64,000 bases of DNA from Rhizobium esperanzae (lineage in GTDB: Bacteria; Pseudomonadota; Alphaproteobacteria; Rhizobiales; Rhizobiaceae): assembly GCF_014197615.1 (NCBI RefSeq), contig NZ_JACIFY010000024.1, positions 1-64,000 on the forward strand, written 5' to 3'. The notes under the pieces are model-generated. The model saw only the letters and a program-made list of their open reading frames with translations. It did not search any database and was not told where the DNA came from. How positions within the stretch are numbered: position 1 is the stretch's first letter; each line of letters opens with the position of its first letter. Shown here piece by piece: positions 34,581 through 43,761 of this stretch. The position numbers and the translations under genes are program-made.

Positions 34581-34817
34581 ATGGACCCTTCGATTGCTCC
34601 GGCCTCGCGGGCCGCCGTTGTGACGCCGAATGATACGGCGATTGTCGGGGCGCGTGCGCTCTATATCGGTACCGCTGGCGATGTGGCGATTGCGCTGCGG
34701 CGCGACGTGGATCCGGTCGTCTTCAGAAACGTGCCGGCCGGGACGATCCTGCCGGTGCATGCGGCGATCGTGGCGTTGACCGGGACCACGGCGTCCAACA
34801 TCATCGCACTGTTCTGA
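34581..34817 (+). CDS. Phage spike-base-like protein (RCAP_rcc01079 type)
   Basis: 78 residues, ATG behind AAGGAGA. The sequence TPNDTAIVGARALYIGTAGD then VFRNVPAGTILPVHAAIV matches my memory of the spike-base family found in gene transfer agents and alphaproteobacterial phages. It would be a small beta-rich virion part carrying surface spikes. Unusually, it stands before the terminase rather than among tail genes. First gene of the late run. Confidence 0.7.
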   Translation: MDPSIAPASRAAVVTPNDTAIVGARALYIGTAGDVAIALRRDVDPVVFRNVPAGTILPVHAAIVALTGTTASNIIALF

Positions 34818-34835
34818 GCTTCAGACGCAATCCCC

Positions 34836-35306
34836 ATGGGCAGACCGACCAAGTTCACCCAGGCGCTGGCGGAAAAGATCTGCGAGCGCATCGCCGACCG
34901 GGAAAGCCTGCGGTCGATCTGCCGGGATGAGGATATGCCGGCGAAATCGACGGTGCTCTCCTGGCTTGCCGATGAAAGCAAGGCGGCGTTTCGGGCGCGT
35001 TATGCGCTGGCCCGCGAGATCCTCGCCGACGGTTTCGTCGACGAGCTGGTCGAGATTGCCGACGACCGCAGCAATGACTGGATCGAAAAGAAGAATGCTG
35101 CCGGCGAAACCACCGGCTGGCAGGAAAATGGCGAGGCGATCCGGCGCTCGCAGCTGCGCATTGCCACGCGGCAATGGGTCGCCGAGAAGCTGAAGCCGAA
35201 GAAATACGGCGCCAAGGTCGAGCCCGAACAGGGCGTCACCGGCGAAGTCTCGCAATTGCTGGAAGATATCAATGGCAAAACCCGCGGACTTCCAAACGGC
35301 GGTTGA
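34836..35306 (+). CDS. Terminase small subunit
   Basis: 156 residues. The N-terminal HTH (KFTQALAEKICERIADRESL, then SICRDEDMPAKSTVLSWLAD) matches the small-terminase type of many alphaproteobacterial phages, followed by a helical part and KYGAKVEPEQG. It recognises phage DNA for packaging with the large subunit. It overlaps the large subunit gene by 35 bases. Confidence 0.85.
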   Translation: MGRPTKFTQALAEKICERIADRESLRSICRDEDMPAKSTVLSWLADESKAAFRARYALAREILADGFVDELVEIADDRSNDWIEKKNAAGETTGWQENGEAIRRSQLRIATRQWVAEKLKPKKYGAKVEPEQGVTGEVSQLLEDINGKTRGLPNGG

Positions 35307-36843
35307 CCAGTTTTCCGACTGGCGCTGGCGGCTGAACAATCTCTACTGGATCACCGACAAGGGTGGGAAGCGCGTCAGGTTCGAGATGAATTGGACGCAG
35401 ACGACGTTCTTCGAGCAGATGCATTATCTGAACGTGCTTTTGAAGGCCCGCCAGCTCGGTCTGACCACCTTCATCCAGATCTTCATGCTCGATGCCTGCG
35501 TCTTCAACCGGGATATCAGGGCGGGCACCATCGCCCATACGCTCGGCGACGTGCAGACGATCTTCCGGGACAAGATCAAATATCCCTATGACAATCTGCC
35601 CGAAGGCATTCGCAATGCCGTGCCCGTCGTCAGGACCAACCAGAGCGAACTGCTGCTCGCCAACAATTCGAGCATCCGCGTCGGCACCTCGCTGCGCTCG
35701 GGAACGCTGCAATATCTGCATATTTCCGAATATGGAAAGCTCTGCGCCAAATATCCCGAGAAGGCGAGGGAGGTCCGCACCGGCGCCTTGAACACGGTGC
35801 AGGCCGGCCAACTGGTCTTCGTCGAAAGCACGGCGGAGGGCCAGGAAGGGCATTTCTATTCGCTCTGCGAGGATGGCCAGGTCAAGCAGCGCCAGGCGGC
35901 GAAGCTGACCGAGCTGGACTTCAAGTTTCATTTCTTCCCCTGGTGGAAGGAGCCGCAATATTCGATCGCTGCCGATGGCGTCATCCTCAGCGATGCTTTC
36001 GTCAAATATTTCCGCCAGCTCGGCGAACAGGGGATCACGCTGACCGACGGGCAGAAGGCCTGGTACGTCAAGAAGGCCGAAACCCAGCTCGGCGACATGA
36101 AGCGCGAATATCCCTCGACGCCTGCCGAAGCCTTCGAAGCGAGCGTCGAGGGCGCCTATTACGCCGATCAGATGGCGGTGGCCGATGCCGAGGAGCGCAT
36201 CGGGGTTTTCCCGCATGTCGTGGGTTATCCGGTTCACACCATCTCGGATATCGGCATGGACGATGCCAACAGCGTCTGGCTGTTTCAGGTGCTGCCCGGC
36301 CGTGTCAGGATGATCGGTTATTTCGAGCATACCGGCACCGGCATGGACGGCATGCTCGACGAACTGGCGCGGCGCAGTAGCGAACACGGCTATGTCTACG
36401 GCGTGCACAACATGCCGCATGACATCAAGGTCAGGGAATGGACGCGCGGCGGCATGACCCGCATCGAGATCATGCTGAAAGAGGTGAGAGCCCGCGGCCT
36501 CGGCACGGTGCGCAAGGTCGAACGCGCCTATGTCCACGACCGCATCAACGGCACGCGGCGCATTCTGGCAAAGGTCGAGTTCGACCAGGCCGGCTGCATC
36601 GAGGGCATCAAGTGCCTGAGGAACTACCGCAAGGATTGGGACGAGGATCTCGGCGTCTTCCGCGACGAGCCGCTGCACAACTGGGCCTCGCACGGCGCCG
36701 ACGCGTTCGGCGGCCTGGCGATCATCTTCACCGGTCTGGCACCCGAACCTCTGAAGCCCGCCCCGAAGCCGCTGACGACCTTCCAGACGATGACATTCCA
36801 CGAATTTGCCGATTCCACCCCGAAACAGAGCGAGCGTGTTTGA
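35272..36843 (+). CDS. Terminase large subunit
   Basis: 523 residues. The ATPase has a deviant Walker A (KARQLGLTT, residues 58-66), Walker B with catalytic Glu (LQYLHISE, 146-153) and motif III ESTAEG (185-190). The nuclease domain has acidic residues in SDIGMDD (Asp326), MPHDIK and HGADAFGG. It packages DNA into the empty head and cuts it. Length and motifs are complete, so packaging function looks intact. The stop TGA overlaps the portal ATG. Confidence 0.9.
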   Translation: MAKPADFQTAVDQFSDWRWRLNNLYWITDKGGKRVRFEMNWTQTTFFEQMHYLNVLLKARQLGLTTFIQIFMLDACVFNRDIRAGTIAHTLGDVQTIFRDKIKYPYDNLPEGIRNAVPVVRTNQSELLLANNSSIRVGTSLRSGTLQYLHISEYGKLCAKYPEKAREVRTGALNTVQAGQLVFVESTAEGQEGHFYSLCEDGQVKQRQAAKLTELDFKFHFFPWWKEPQYSIAADGVILSDAFVKYFRQLGEQGITLTDGQKAWYVKKAETQLGDMKREYPSTPAEAFEASVEGAYYADQMAVADAEERIGVFPHVVGYPVHTISDIGMDDANSVWLFQVLPGRVRMIGYFEHTGTGMDGMLDELARRSSEHGYVYGVHNMPHDIKVREWTRGGMTRIEIMLKEVRARGLGTVRKVERAYVHDRINGTRRILAKVEFDQAGCIEGIKCLRNYRKDWDEDLGVFRDEPLHNWASHGADAFGGLAIIFTGLAPEPLKPAPKPLTTFQTMTFHEFADSTPKQSERV

Positions 36844-38963
36844 TGGAAGACGAAACAACGGCTCCAGAGGGCGGAGAGCATTGGGACCCGGCAAAGGTCG
36901 GCGCCCACTGGCAGCAGGAACTCGAGCGCGCCCAGCGCTATTTCAAGTCCTGGCATGACCGCTGCGTCAAGATCGAGAAGATCTATCTCGACCAGCAGTC
37001 GGACCAGACGAGCGCGGCCAAGCGCCGGTTTCCGATGCTCTGGGCCAATACCTCGGTGCTGCAGCCGGCCGTTTATGCCCGCGTGCCGCAGCCGGTGGTC
37101 GAGCGCCGCTTCAAGGATGCCCAGCCGGTGGCGCGCATCGCCTCGGAACTCGTCGAACGCAACCTCGCCTATACAGGCGACGAGGCCGATCTCGATTCCA
37201 TCATGCGGGCGGTGCGCGACGATTTCCTGCTCTGCGCCCGCGGCACGGTGTGGCTGCGCTACGAGGCCGATTTCGAGCCGCTCGACATGGGCGTCGAACC
37301 CTCGAACCCGCCGGCAGCCGAAGGTTTTGGCGCAGGCCTGCCCGGCGGCATCGGCGGCGAGACCGGCGCCATGGGCGGCCCTCAGCCTGAGGTGATCGCC
37401 GACGAGCGGGTCTGCATCGATTATGTCCACTGGTCGGATTTCCTGCATTCGCCGGCCCGCCGCTGGAAGGATGTCACCTGGGTGGCGCGGCGCGTGCCGA
37501 TGACCGACGAGGAGATGGAGAAGCGCTTCGGCCGTGAGGCTATGGCCTCGGGTGCGGCCGAGGCTGCCGGCAGCCGCAAGGGCGAAAGCCAGGCCGAGCG
37601 CGCCGAAAACGAGGGCAAGACCCATATCTGGGAGATCTGGTGCAAGAGCGAGAACTATACCGTCTGGATCGCCGACGGCGCGCCGGTGGCGCTCGAAGTT
37701 TCCGAGCCGCCGCTGGATCTCACCCATTTCTGGCCGTGCCCGCGCCCGGCCTACGGCACCATGTCGACGAGCTCGCTGATCCCGGTTCCCGATTATGTCT
37801 ATTATCAGCAGCAGTGCGACGAGATCGATCTCCTGACCAAGCGCATCAACAAGCTGACCGATCAGCTGCGGCTGAAGATCTTCTATCCCTCCGGCGACGG
37901 CGCGATCTCGCCGGCGATCGAGAAAGCGATGCGGCCCGAGAACGACATGGTCATGGTGCCGATCCCGGAATGGGCCGCCTTCACCGACAAGGGCGGCTCG
38001 AAGGCGATCGTGACGCTGCCGATCGACGAGGTGCAGAAGGTGATCGTCGCCTGCATGGCGGCGCGCAAGCAACTGATCGAGGATGTCTACCAGATCACCG
38101 GCATATCGGACATCGTGCGCGGCGACACCCAGGCGTCGGAAACGGCGACGGCGCAGCGGATCAAGAGCCAGTGGGGTTCGATCCGCATCCGCGACCGCCA
38201 GGCGGAGCTGGCGCGCTTTGCCCGCGACATCATCCGCCTTGCCGGCGAAATCATCTGCGACCAGTTCCAGCCGGAAACGCTGATGCTGGTGAGCGGCATC
38301 AAGCTTCCCACCATGGCCGAGAAACAGCAGGTGCAAATGCAGATGCAGCAGATGCAGATGGCGGCGCAGCAGGCGACTATCCGGGCGCAGCAGACCGGCC
38401 AGCCGGCCCCGCAGCCGCCCGAAATGCCGCCGCAACTGCAGCAGATGATGGGGCAGCCGACGATCGACGAGGTGGTGCAGCTCTTGCGCAATGACAGTAT
38501 TCGCGGCTTCCAGATCGAAATCGAAACGGATTCGACGATCGAGCCCGATGAGGATGCCGAAAAGCAGCGCCGCATGGAATTCGTCCAGATGGTCGGCGGC
38601 TTCATGCAGCAGGCCGGCGCCATGGCGCAGCAGAGCCCGATGCTGGTGCCTGTCATGGTCGAGACGCTGCTCTTTGCCGCCCGCGGCTTCCGGGCCGGCC
38701 GTCAGCTCGAAAGCACGCTGGAGCAGGTGGGCGCCCAGCTCTCGCAGGCCGCCAGCGCCCCCAAGCCGGAGCCGCAGCCGGCACCCGGCGAGATGATCAA
38801 GCTGAAGACCGCTCAGGTGAAGGCCGGCGCGGAACAGCGCAAGGCCGAGCTTGGCGTGGCGCAAGCCGAGATCGAGCATCGCGCCACGGTGGAAAAGGCG
38901 CGCGGCGAGATGGCGGCGCAGGCGATCGATCAGATGCGCTCGGCGCAATCCCTCTACCAATAA
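36843..38963 (+). CDS. Portal protein
   Basis: 706 residues, similar in size to P22-like portals (~725). N-terminal part: WANTSVLQPAVYARVPQPVV; middle core with the segments PRPAYGTMSTSSLIPVPDYV and EDVYQITGISDIVRGDTQAS. A long Gln/Met-rich helical region (residues ~495-550) and a coiled-coil C-terminus correspond to the crown and barrel. It forms the dodecameric vertex ring through which DNA passes. Translationally coupled to the terminase (TGATG). Confidence 0.85.
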   Translation: MEDETTAPEGGEHWDPAKVGAHWQQELERAQRYFKSWHDRCVKIEKIYLDQQSDQTSAAKRRFPMLWANTSVLQPAVYARVPQPVVERRFKDAQPVARIASELVERNLAYTGDEADLDSIMRAVRDDFLLCARGTVWLRYEADFEPLDMGVEPSNPPAAEGFGAGLPGGIGGETGAMGGPQPEVIADERVCIDYVHWSDFLHSPARRWKDVTWVARRVPMTDEEMEKRFGREAMASGAAEAAGSRKGESQAERAENEGKTHIWEIWCKSENYTVWIADGAPVALEVSEPPLDLTHFWPCPRPAYGTMSTSSLIPVPDYVYYQQQCDEIDLLTKRINKLTDQLRLKIFYPSGDGAISPAIEKAMRPENDMVMVPIPEWAAFTDKGGSKAIVTLPIDEVQKVIVACMAARKQLIEDVYQITGISDIVRGDTQASETATAQRIKSQWGSIRIRDRQAELARFARDIIRLAGEIICDQFQPETLMLVSGIKLPTMAEKQQVQMQMQQMQMAAQQATIRAQQTGQPAPQPPEMPPQLQQMMGQPTIDEVVQLLRNDSIRGFQIEIETDSTIEPDEDAEKQRRMEFVQMVGGFMQQAGAMAQQSPMLVPVMVETLLFAARGFRAGRQLESTLEQVGAQLSQAASAPKPEPQPAPGEMIKLKTAQVKAGAEQRKAELGVAQAEIEHRATVEKARGEMAAQAIDQMRSAQSLYQ

Positions 38964-38981
38964 GCGGCCGGGAGCAAAAAC

Positions 38982-39293
38982 ATGAGAGAACGCTATTGCC
39001 GCGTCTGCGGCGGCTGGCACCAGCTCGACCGCTGGCCGCACAGCTGCATGCCGGCGCAAAATACGGCGCAGTCGGATCTGCCGGCGCCGCATTTCGTCAG
39101 CGACAGCATCGATATCCGGTCGATGCATGACGGCCGGCATTACACCTCGAAAGCCAAGTTGCGTTCCGAATACCGCGCGGCCGGCGTGGAAGAAATCGGC
39201 AACGAGAAGCCCCGGCCGATCGAAAGACCGAAGACGGATCGCAACGAGATCCGCAAGGAGCTGCGGCGGGTTTACGCCGAATACAACGCCTGA
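38982..39293 (+). CDS. Small phage head-region protein with possible zinc site
   Basis: 103 residues. The N-terminus has CRVCGGWHQLDRWPHSC, a Cys/His cluster that could bind zinc, followed by a basic helical tail. Such genes lie between portal and scaffold in several podovirus-like phages. Role unknown; assembly factor is a guess from position. Confidence 0.6.
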   Translation: MRERYCRVCGGWHQLDRWPHSCMPAQNTAQSDLPAPHFVSDSIDIRSMHDGRHYTSKAKLRSEYRAAGVEEIGNEKPRPIERPKTDRNEIRKELRRVYAEYNA

Positions 39294-39364
39294 CGCATGT
39301 CGCCGGACAACGACATGCACAACGCCTGAACCGGGCATCAATCCCCGACATAGGAAATTTCCCA

Positions 39365-40381
39365 ATGGATATGGAAGACCTCAACGAGGCCGGCAACGGC
39401 AGCGAAGATTTTGGTGCGTTCGACGACAAGCCCGTCAGCATCCGCGACAGCCTGAAGGCGGCGATCGACACCGTCGAAGGCACCGGACCGGGCGATACCG
39501 CCGGCCAGCCGCGCGACGGCGAAAATGGCCGCTTCCTGGCCAAGGGGCAGGAGCAGGCCGGCGCCCAGCAGGGGCCGCAGGCTGAGAGTCGCGGGCAGGG
39601 CGTCGAACAGCCTGCCGCCGGCGGCAGCCGGGTGCCGCCCGGCTGGTCGGCGGAAGCCAAGGCGCAATTCACCAGCCTTCCCGGCGAAGTGCAGGCGGCG
39701 ATCGCCAAGCGCGAACAGGAGGTCGATAACGGCTTCCGCGTGCTGCAGGATTACAGGGGCCTCGAGGAATTCACGCCGCTGATCCGCCAGGCCGGCATGA
39801 CCCATGCCGATGTCATGCGCCGGGCGATCGACTGGGAAAAGGCGCTGATCCGCGATCCCGTCAACACCGTTCTTCACGTCGCCAAGGTGGCCGGGGTCAA
39901 TCTTCACGCCCTGGTCAACGGTCAGACGGGGGAGGCCCTGCAGCGCAATGCGCAGCAGGTGCAGCCGCAGCCTCGATCCATCAATGTCGAGGCCACGGTC
40001 GAACATGTTCTGCGGAAAAGGGACACCGAAACTCAAGTCGATGCCTTCCTTTCCGACCCGGCAAACGCGCATGCCGAAGATGTGCTTGACGACATGGTCG
40101 CCCTTATCAACGCCGGGCGGGCATCATCGCTTCAGGACGCCTACGACGCCGCTTGCTGGATGCGCCCGGACATTCGCCGCCAGTTGATCAGCCAGACTGC
40201 GCAGCCGGTCCACCAACACCAAGCCCAGAGGGCCGCAGCGGCAGATCAAGCCCGCCGCGCCTCGCGATCCATCTCTGGTTCTTCCGCCCCGGGCCCGACC
40301 CGCGACGCGGCAAGAGGCCAGCCCACCTCCATCCGGGACTCGCTGCGCGACGCCATGCGTTTTTCGCGCGGTCAGGTCTGA
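39365..40381 (+). CDS. Scaffolding protein
   Basis: 338 residues, acidic and Gln/Ala-rich, helical, located directly before the capsid gene as usual. The short motif SIRDSLKAA (residues 25-33) recurs at the C-terminus as SIRDSLRDA (322-330), so both ends may carry the same capsid-binding helix. It would guide procapsid assembly and leave or be degraded on packaging. Assignment is by position and composition. Confidence 0.7.
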   Translation: MDMEDLNEAGNGSEDFGAFDDKPVSIRDSLKAAIDTVEGTGPGDTAGQPRDGENGRFLAKGQEQAGAQQGPQAESRGQGVEQPAAGGSRVPPGWSAEAKAQFTSLPGEVQAAIAKREQEVDNGFRVLQDYRGLEEFTPLIRQAGMTHADVMRRAIDWEKALIRDPVNTVLHVAKVAGVNLHALVNGQTGEALQRNAQQVQPQPRSINVEATVEHVLRKRDTETQVDAFLSDPANAHAEDVLDDMVALINAGRASSLQDAYDAACWMRPDIRRQLISQTAQPVHQHQAQRAAAADQARRASRSISGSSAPGPTRDAARGQPTSIRDSLRDAMRFSRGQV

Positions 40382-40413
40382 TCAAAGGCCAATTCTGATC
40401 AAAGGAATGATCG

Positions 40414-41388
40414 ATGCCCATCTCGCCCAATCTCTCTGAAATCGTCACCACGACGCTGCGCAACCGCAGCGGCACGGTCGCCGACGACGTGACGAAGAAC
40501 AACGGTCTTCTCACCCGTCTCAACAGCCGCGGCCGCAAGAAGCCCATCTCCGGCGGCCGCACCATCGTCCAGGAACTGCAGTACCAGGAAAATTCCACCT
40601 TCAAGCGCTATTCCGGCTACGACATCCTGAACGTCCAGCCCTCCGACGTCATCACCGCCGCCGAATATGACCTGAAGCAGGCCGCAGTCGCCGTCTCCAT
40701 GTCCGGCCTCGAACAGCTGCAGAATTCCGGCGAGGATGCGATCCTCGACCTGCTCGAGCAGCGCATCGAGAATGCCGAAACGACGCTGAAGAACAACATC
40801 GCGCTCGATTGCTATTCCGACGGCACGGCCGATGGCGGGCGGCAGATCGGCGGCCTGCAGCTGCTGATCTCGACCTCTCCGACATCGGGCACCGTCGGCG
40901 GCATCTCGCGCGCCACCTGGGGTTTCTGGCGCAACCAGAAATTCTCGGCCTCGGCCGATGGCGGTGCGGCCGCCACCAACGCCAACATCCAGAGCTACAT
41001 GAACCGGCTCTATATGTCCTGCGTGCGCGGCTCCGACGCGCCCGATCTCGTCGTTGCCGACAACAACTTCTTCCGCCTCTACTGGGAATCGCTGCAGGCG
41101 ATCCAGCGCATCACCTCGGCCGACAAGGGCATGGCCGGCTTCCAGTCGCTGCAATATATGGGCGCCGACGTGATTTTCGACGGCGGCTTCGGCGGCGGTG
41201 CGCCTCTGAACCAGATGTTCTTCCTCAACACCAAGTACCTGTTCTACCGCCCGCACCGCGACCGCGACATGGCGCCGATCGGTGACGAGCGCATGAACAC
41301 CAACCAGGATGCCTTCGTGCAGCTCATGGGCTTCGCCGGCAACCTCACCATGAACAACGCCTTCCTGCAGGGCGTGCTGTTCGCCTGA
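40414..41388 (+). CDS. Major capsid protein
   Basis: 324 residues, HK97-fold type common in alphaproteobacterial phages: KKPISGGRTIVQELQYQENS, AAEYDLKQAAVAVSMSGLEQ, and C-terminal GFAGNLTMNNAFLQGVLF. The ribosome site AAAGGA lies in the second copy of a 12-base direct repeat (TCTGATCAAAGG at 40377 and 40394). It forms the icosahedral shell. Confidence 0.85.
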   Translation: MPISPNLSEIVTTTLRNRSGTVADDVTKNNGLLTRLNSRGRKKPISGGRTIVQELQYQENSTFKRYSGYDILNVQPSDVITAAEYDLKQAAVAVSMSGLEQLQNSGEDAILDLLEQRIENAETTLKNNIALDCYSDGTADGGRQIGGLQLLISTSPTSGTVGGISRATWGFWRNQKFSASADGGAAATNANIQSYMNRLYMSCVRGSDAPDLVVADNNFFRLYWESLQAIQRITSADKGMAGFQSLQYMGADVIFDGGFGGGAPLNQMFFLNTKYLFYRPHRDRDMAPIGDERMNTNQDAFVQLMGFAGNLTMNNAFLQGVLFA

Positions 41389-41409
41389 TCGAACGAAAGG
41401 AACAAGCAA

Positions 41410-42195
41410 ATGTCGATCGCAACCATCCAGTCCGATCGTCTTGGCGCGAACCCGTTCGTCGTCGAAGGCCCGATCGTCTCCGGCTCCGGTATTCCCGGGC
41501 CGAACTTCGCCCTCGGCGCTATCGCCGGCGGCGATCGTGAATCCGAATGGGTCTATTGCCAGCTGGTGCTCGCCTCGCAGACGACGCTTCAGCCCGGCCA
41601 GTGGTTCCAGTGGACCCGGGATTATGTCGCCTCGCTGCTGACCACGGCGGCTGCCGTCGTCGGCCAGCGCTGCGGCGTCTTTTCCGGTGCCGCCCAGCCG
41701 CCGACCGCGACCGGCGGCCCGGTCGGTGCCGTCACCCTTGCGGCCGGCACCTATTACATCTGGCTGCAGCGCAACGGCCAGGCGCCGTCGCAGGTGGCGA
41801 CCGCAACGGCGGCCCTCGTCGTTGCCGAAACCACCGCCACCGCAGGCCAGGCAAGTGCGCCTGCCTCGGCGACGACAACCACCAAGGCGATCGCCAACGT
41901 CAACTTTGCGGCCGCCAACCAGACCTTCACGGCAACCACCGTCAACGGCTCCAACCTGCTGACCAGCCTTTCCGGCCTCAATGCCGGTTCCGGCCCGTTC
42001 ATCGGTGCGGCGGTTGCCGGCACCGGCATATCGGGCGGCACGACGATCTCGGGCATCACCTACAACCCGAACGGCGTCGTCCAGAGCATCACGCTCTCGG
42101 CCAATGCCACCGCTAACGGCACGGGCATCACCATCACGGCGACGGGCGTGCTCGAAGCGACGCTGATGCGGCCGTTTTTGTCGAAGGTGAACTAA
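41410..42195 (+). CDS. Head decoration-like protein
   Basis: 261 residues, rich in Ala, Thr and Gly with beta-strand character. The N-terminal part (QSDRLGANPFVVEGPIVSGS) resembles small proteins encoded right after capsid genes. The C-terminal half (GPFIGAAVAGTGISGGTTIS) looks like a beta-prism or spike-type stalk. Probably a head decoration or surface protein. Confidence 0.6.
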   Translation: MSIATIQSDRLGANPFVVEGPIVSGSGIPGPNFALGAIAGGDRESEWVYCQLVLASQTTLQPGQWFQWTRDYVASLLTTAAAVVGQRCGVFSGAAQPPTATGGPVGAVTLAAGTYYIWLQRNGQAPSQVATATAALVVAETTATAGQASAPASATTTTKAIANVNFAAANQTFTATTVNGSNLLTSLSGLNAGSGPFIGAAVAGTGISGGTTISGITYNPNGVVQSITLSANATANGTGITITATGVLEATLMRPFLSKVN

Positions 42196-42228
42196 AAGCC
42201 CAAGCGTGCCGGCCTTTCTATATGTGGC

Positions 42229-42370
42229 GTGCCCCTCATCCGCCTGCCGGCACCTTCTCCCCGTAAACGGGGAGAAGGGAACATGCCGCAACCTCTCCGT
42301 TCCCCGCAAACCCATCGCAGGGCACGTCCCCTCTCCCCGCGAGCGGGGAGAGGGTTAGGGTGAGGGGCAC
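42229..42370. repeat. 142-bp palindromic element inside the phage structural operon
   Basis: Ends are inverted: GTGCCCCTCA (42229-42238) and TGAGGGGCAC (42361-42370). Two perfect internal hairpins are present: an 11-bp stem at 42253-42278 (loop TAAA) and a 12-bp stem at 42329-42354 (loop GA). The wording (CTCTCCCCGC...GCGGGGAGAG) matches a repeat very common between rhizobial chromosomal genes. It probably entered the prophage after integration. Confidence 0.8.
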
Positions 42371-42445
42371 GTCACCGGCACGACGTCACATCAGGCGCAT
42401 CCCTACCCATCCACATCTCCCCGCCATCAACAGCGAGCAAGCACC

Positions 42446-43009
42446 ATGCCCGACAATACCGGAATTTATGCCTCCTTCAGCCTCGAGCCGGTCGAGCAGA
42501 CCTTTCTGACCGAGAAGGAGGGCCGGCCGATTTTTGCCGATAAGGAATTCGTCCGCATCTTCATCGCAGGTGACAAGCATACCGAAGTCTACCGCGAGGT
42601 GACCGACAACGACAAACAGCGTTTTGCCGACGCCTATAAGCGCTTCAAGGAAGGGGCCGAGGCCCGCGAGCAGCTGACCGGCACGCCGCTTTCGCAATGG
42701 CCTTATCTGAAGCCCAGCCAGATCAAGGAGATGGAGGCGGTCAACATCTATACCGTCGAGCAGCTCGCCGCCCTTTCCGACACCGCCAAGCAGAAGATCG
42801 GCATGGGCGCCAACGAACTTGTCGCCGCCGCCCGGGCCTATCTCGCAACCGCCGAGAACTCCAGCGCCGCTTCCGCCTTTGCCGCCGAAAACGAGCGGCT
42901 GAAGGGCGAGGTCACCCGCCTGCAGGAGCAGATGAAGGAGATGGCCTTGCGTTTCGAGGCGATCGAAAAGGACGGCGAAGGCAAGGGCCGCAGCCGGCAG
43001 GCTGCCTGA
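42446..43009 (+). CDS. Conserved phage structural-region protein
   Basis: 187 residues. The middle has an HhH-like block (MEAVNIYTVEQLAALSDTAK, IGMGANELVAAARAYL), preceded by EFVRIFIAGDKHTEVYREVT; the C-terminus is a coiled coil (AENERLKGEVTRLQEQMKEM). Similar genes follow capsid genes in other alphaproteobacterial phages, from memory. Role unknown. Confidence 0.6.
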   Translation: MPDNTGIYASFSLEPVEQTFLTEKEGRPIFADKEFVRIFIAGDKHTEVYREVTDNDKQRFADAYKRFKEGAEAREQLTGTPLSQWPYLKPSQIKEMEAVNIYTVEQLAALSDTAKQKIGMGANELVAAARAYLATAENSSAASAFAAENERLKGEVTRLQEQMKEMALRFEAIEKDGEGKGRSRQAA

Positions 43010-43053
43010 CGACGCGCTGAACCAACATCCTGCCTTGAACGGAGATCTCCCGC

Positions 43054-43761
43054 ATGTCGCTCTTGACCATCATTCAGAACGTCTGCGCCGAGATCGACCT
43101 CGATCCGCCGGCGGCTGTCATGTCCTCGGCGGATCCGCAGATCATGCAGCTGCGCATCCTTTCCACCCGCGCCGGCCGCGACCTGATGCGCGAGCATGAC
43201 TGGTCGGCGCTCTCGGTGGACAGGCAGTTCACCGCGACGGGTGTCAACCCCGAGCCGGCCGAGCCGCCCGCCGACTGGGACCGTTTTGCCGCCAATGCGA
43301 AGATCTGGAATGCCGCGCGCCTTTGGCAGCTGAACGGCCCGGTGGAACCGCAGACCTGGCAGCGCCAGACCATCCTGAACGCAAATCCGGTGCCGCAGAT
43401 CTGGCGCATGGCCGGCGGCAAGCTCGACATCTACCCGAACGCCGCGGGCGAGACGATCCGATATGAATATATCTCCGGCTTCTGGGTGGCGGTGAACGGC
43501 GGGGCGAGTTTTGCCGGCAATTGGGCCAACGACACCGATACCGCCCGTTTCCCCGAAGACCTTCTCGAACTCTCGCTGATTTGGCGCTGGAAGCGGGCCA
43601 AGGGCCTCGATTACGGCGAGGAGATCGCCAGCTTCGAGCGCTCCAAGGAAGCCGCCATCGGCGCCGATCGCGCCGCAGCACCCGTCGACCTCTCGCTGCC
43701 GGCGAGGGGGCAGGCGCCTCAGAATTATTGGCCCGGCACGATCACGGTTGCAAATCCATGA
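43054..43761 (+). CDS. Head-tail adaptor (P22 gp4-like)
   Basis: 235 residues, mainly helical with DPQIMQLRILSTRAGRDLMR and PEDLLELSLIWRWKRAKGLD. Position directly before the tail genes and the size support an adaptor or tail accessory factor that seals the portal. Its stop overlaps the next ATG (ATGA). Confidence 0.65.
   Translation: MSLLTIIQNVCAEIDLDPPAAVMSSADPQIMQLRILSTRAGRDLMREHDWSALSVDRQFTATGVNPEPAEPPADWDRFAANAKIWNAARLWQLNGPVEPQTWQRQTILNANPVPQIWRMAGGKLDIYPNAAGETIRYEYISGFWVAVNGGASFAGNWANDTDTARFPEDLLELSLIWRWKRAKGLDYGEEIASFERSKEAAIGADRAAAPVDLSLPARGQAPQNYWPGTITVANP

Noticed and set aside
35269..39365. Very long minus-strand frames (541 and 913 codons) opposite terminase and portal genes
   Set aside because: They mirror GC-rich codon use of real plus-strand genes, have His/Arg/Leu-heavy composition and no ribosome site.
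40377..40405. 12-base direct repeat before the capsid gene as a regulatory element
   Set aside because: Most simply a small local duplication that includes the ribosome site; no palindrome or known factor.
40399..42315. 638-codon minus-strand frame opposite capsid genes
   Set aside because: Shadow frame; the plus-strand capsid and decoration genes explain the region.
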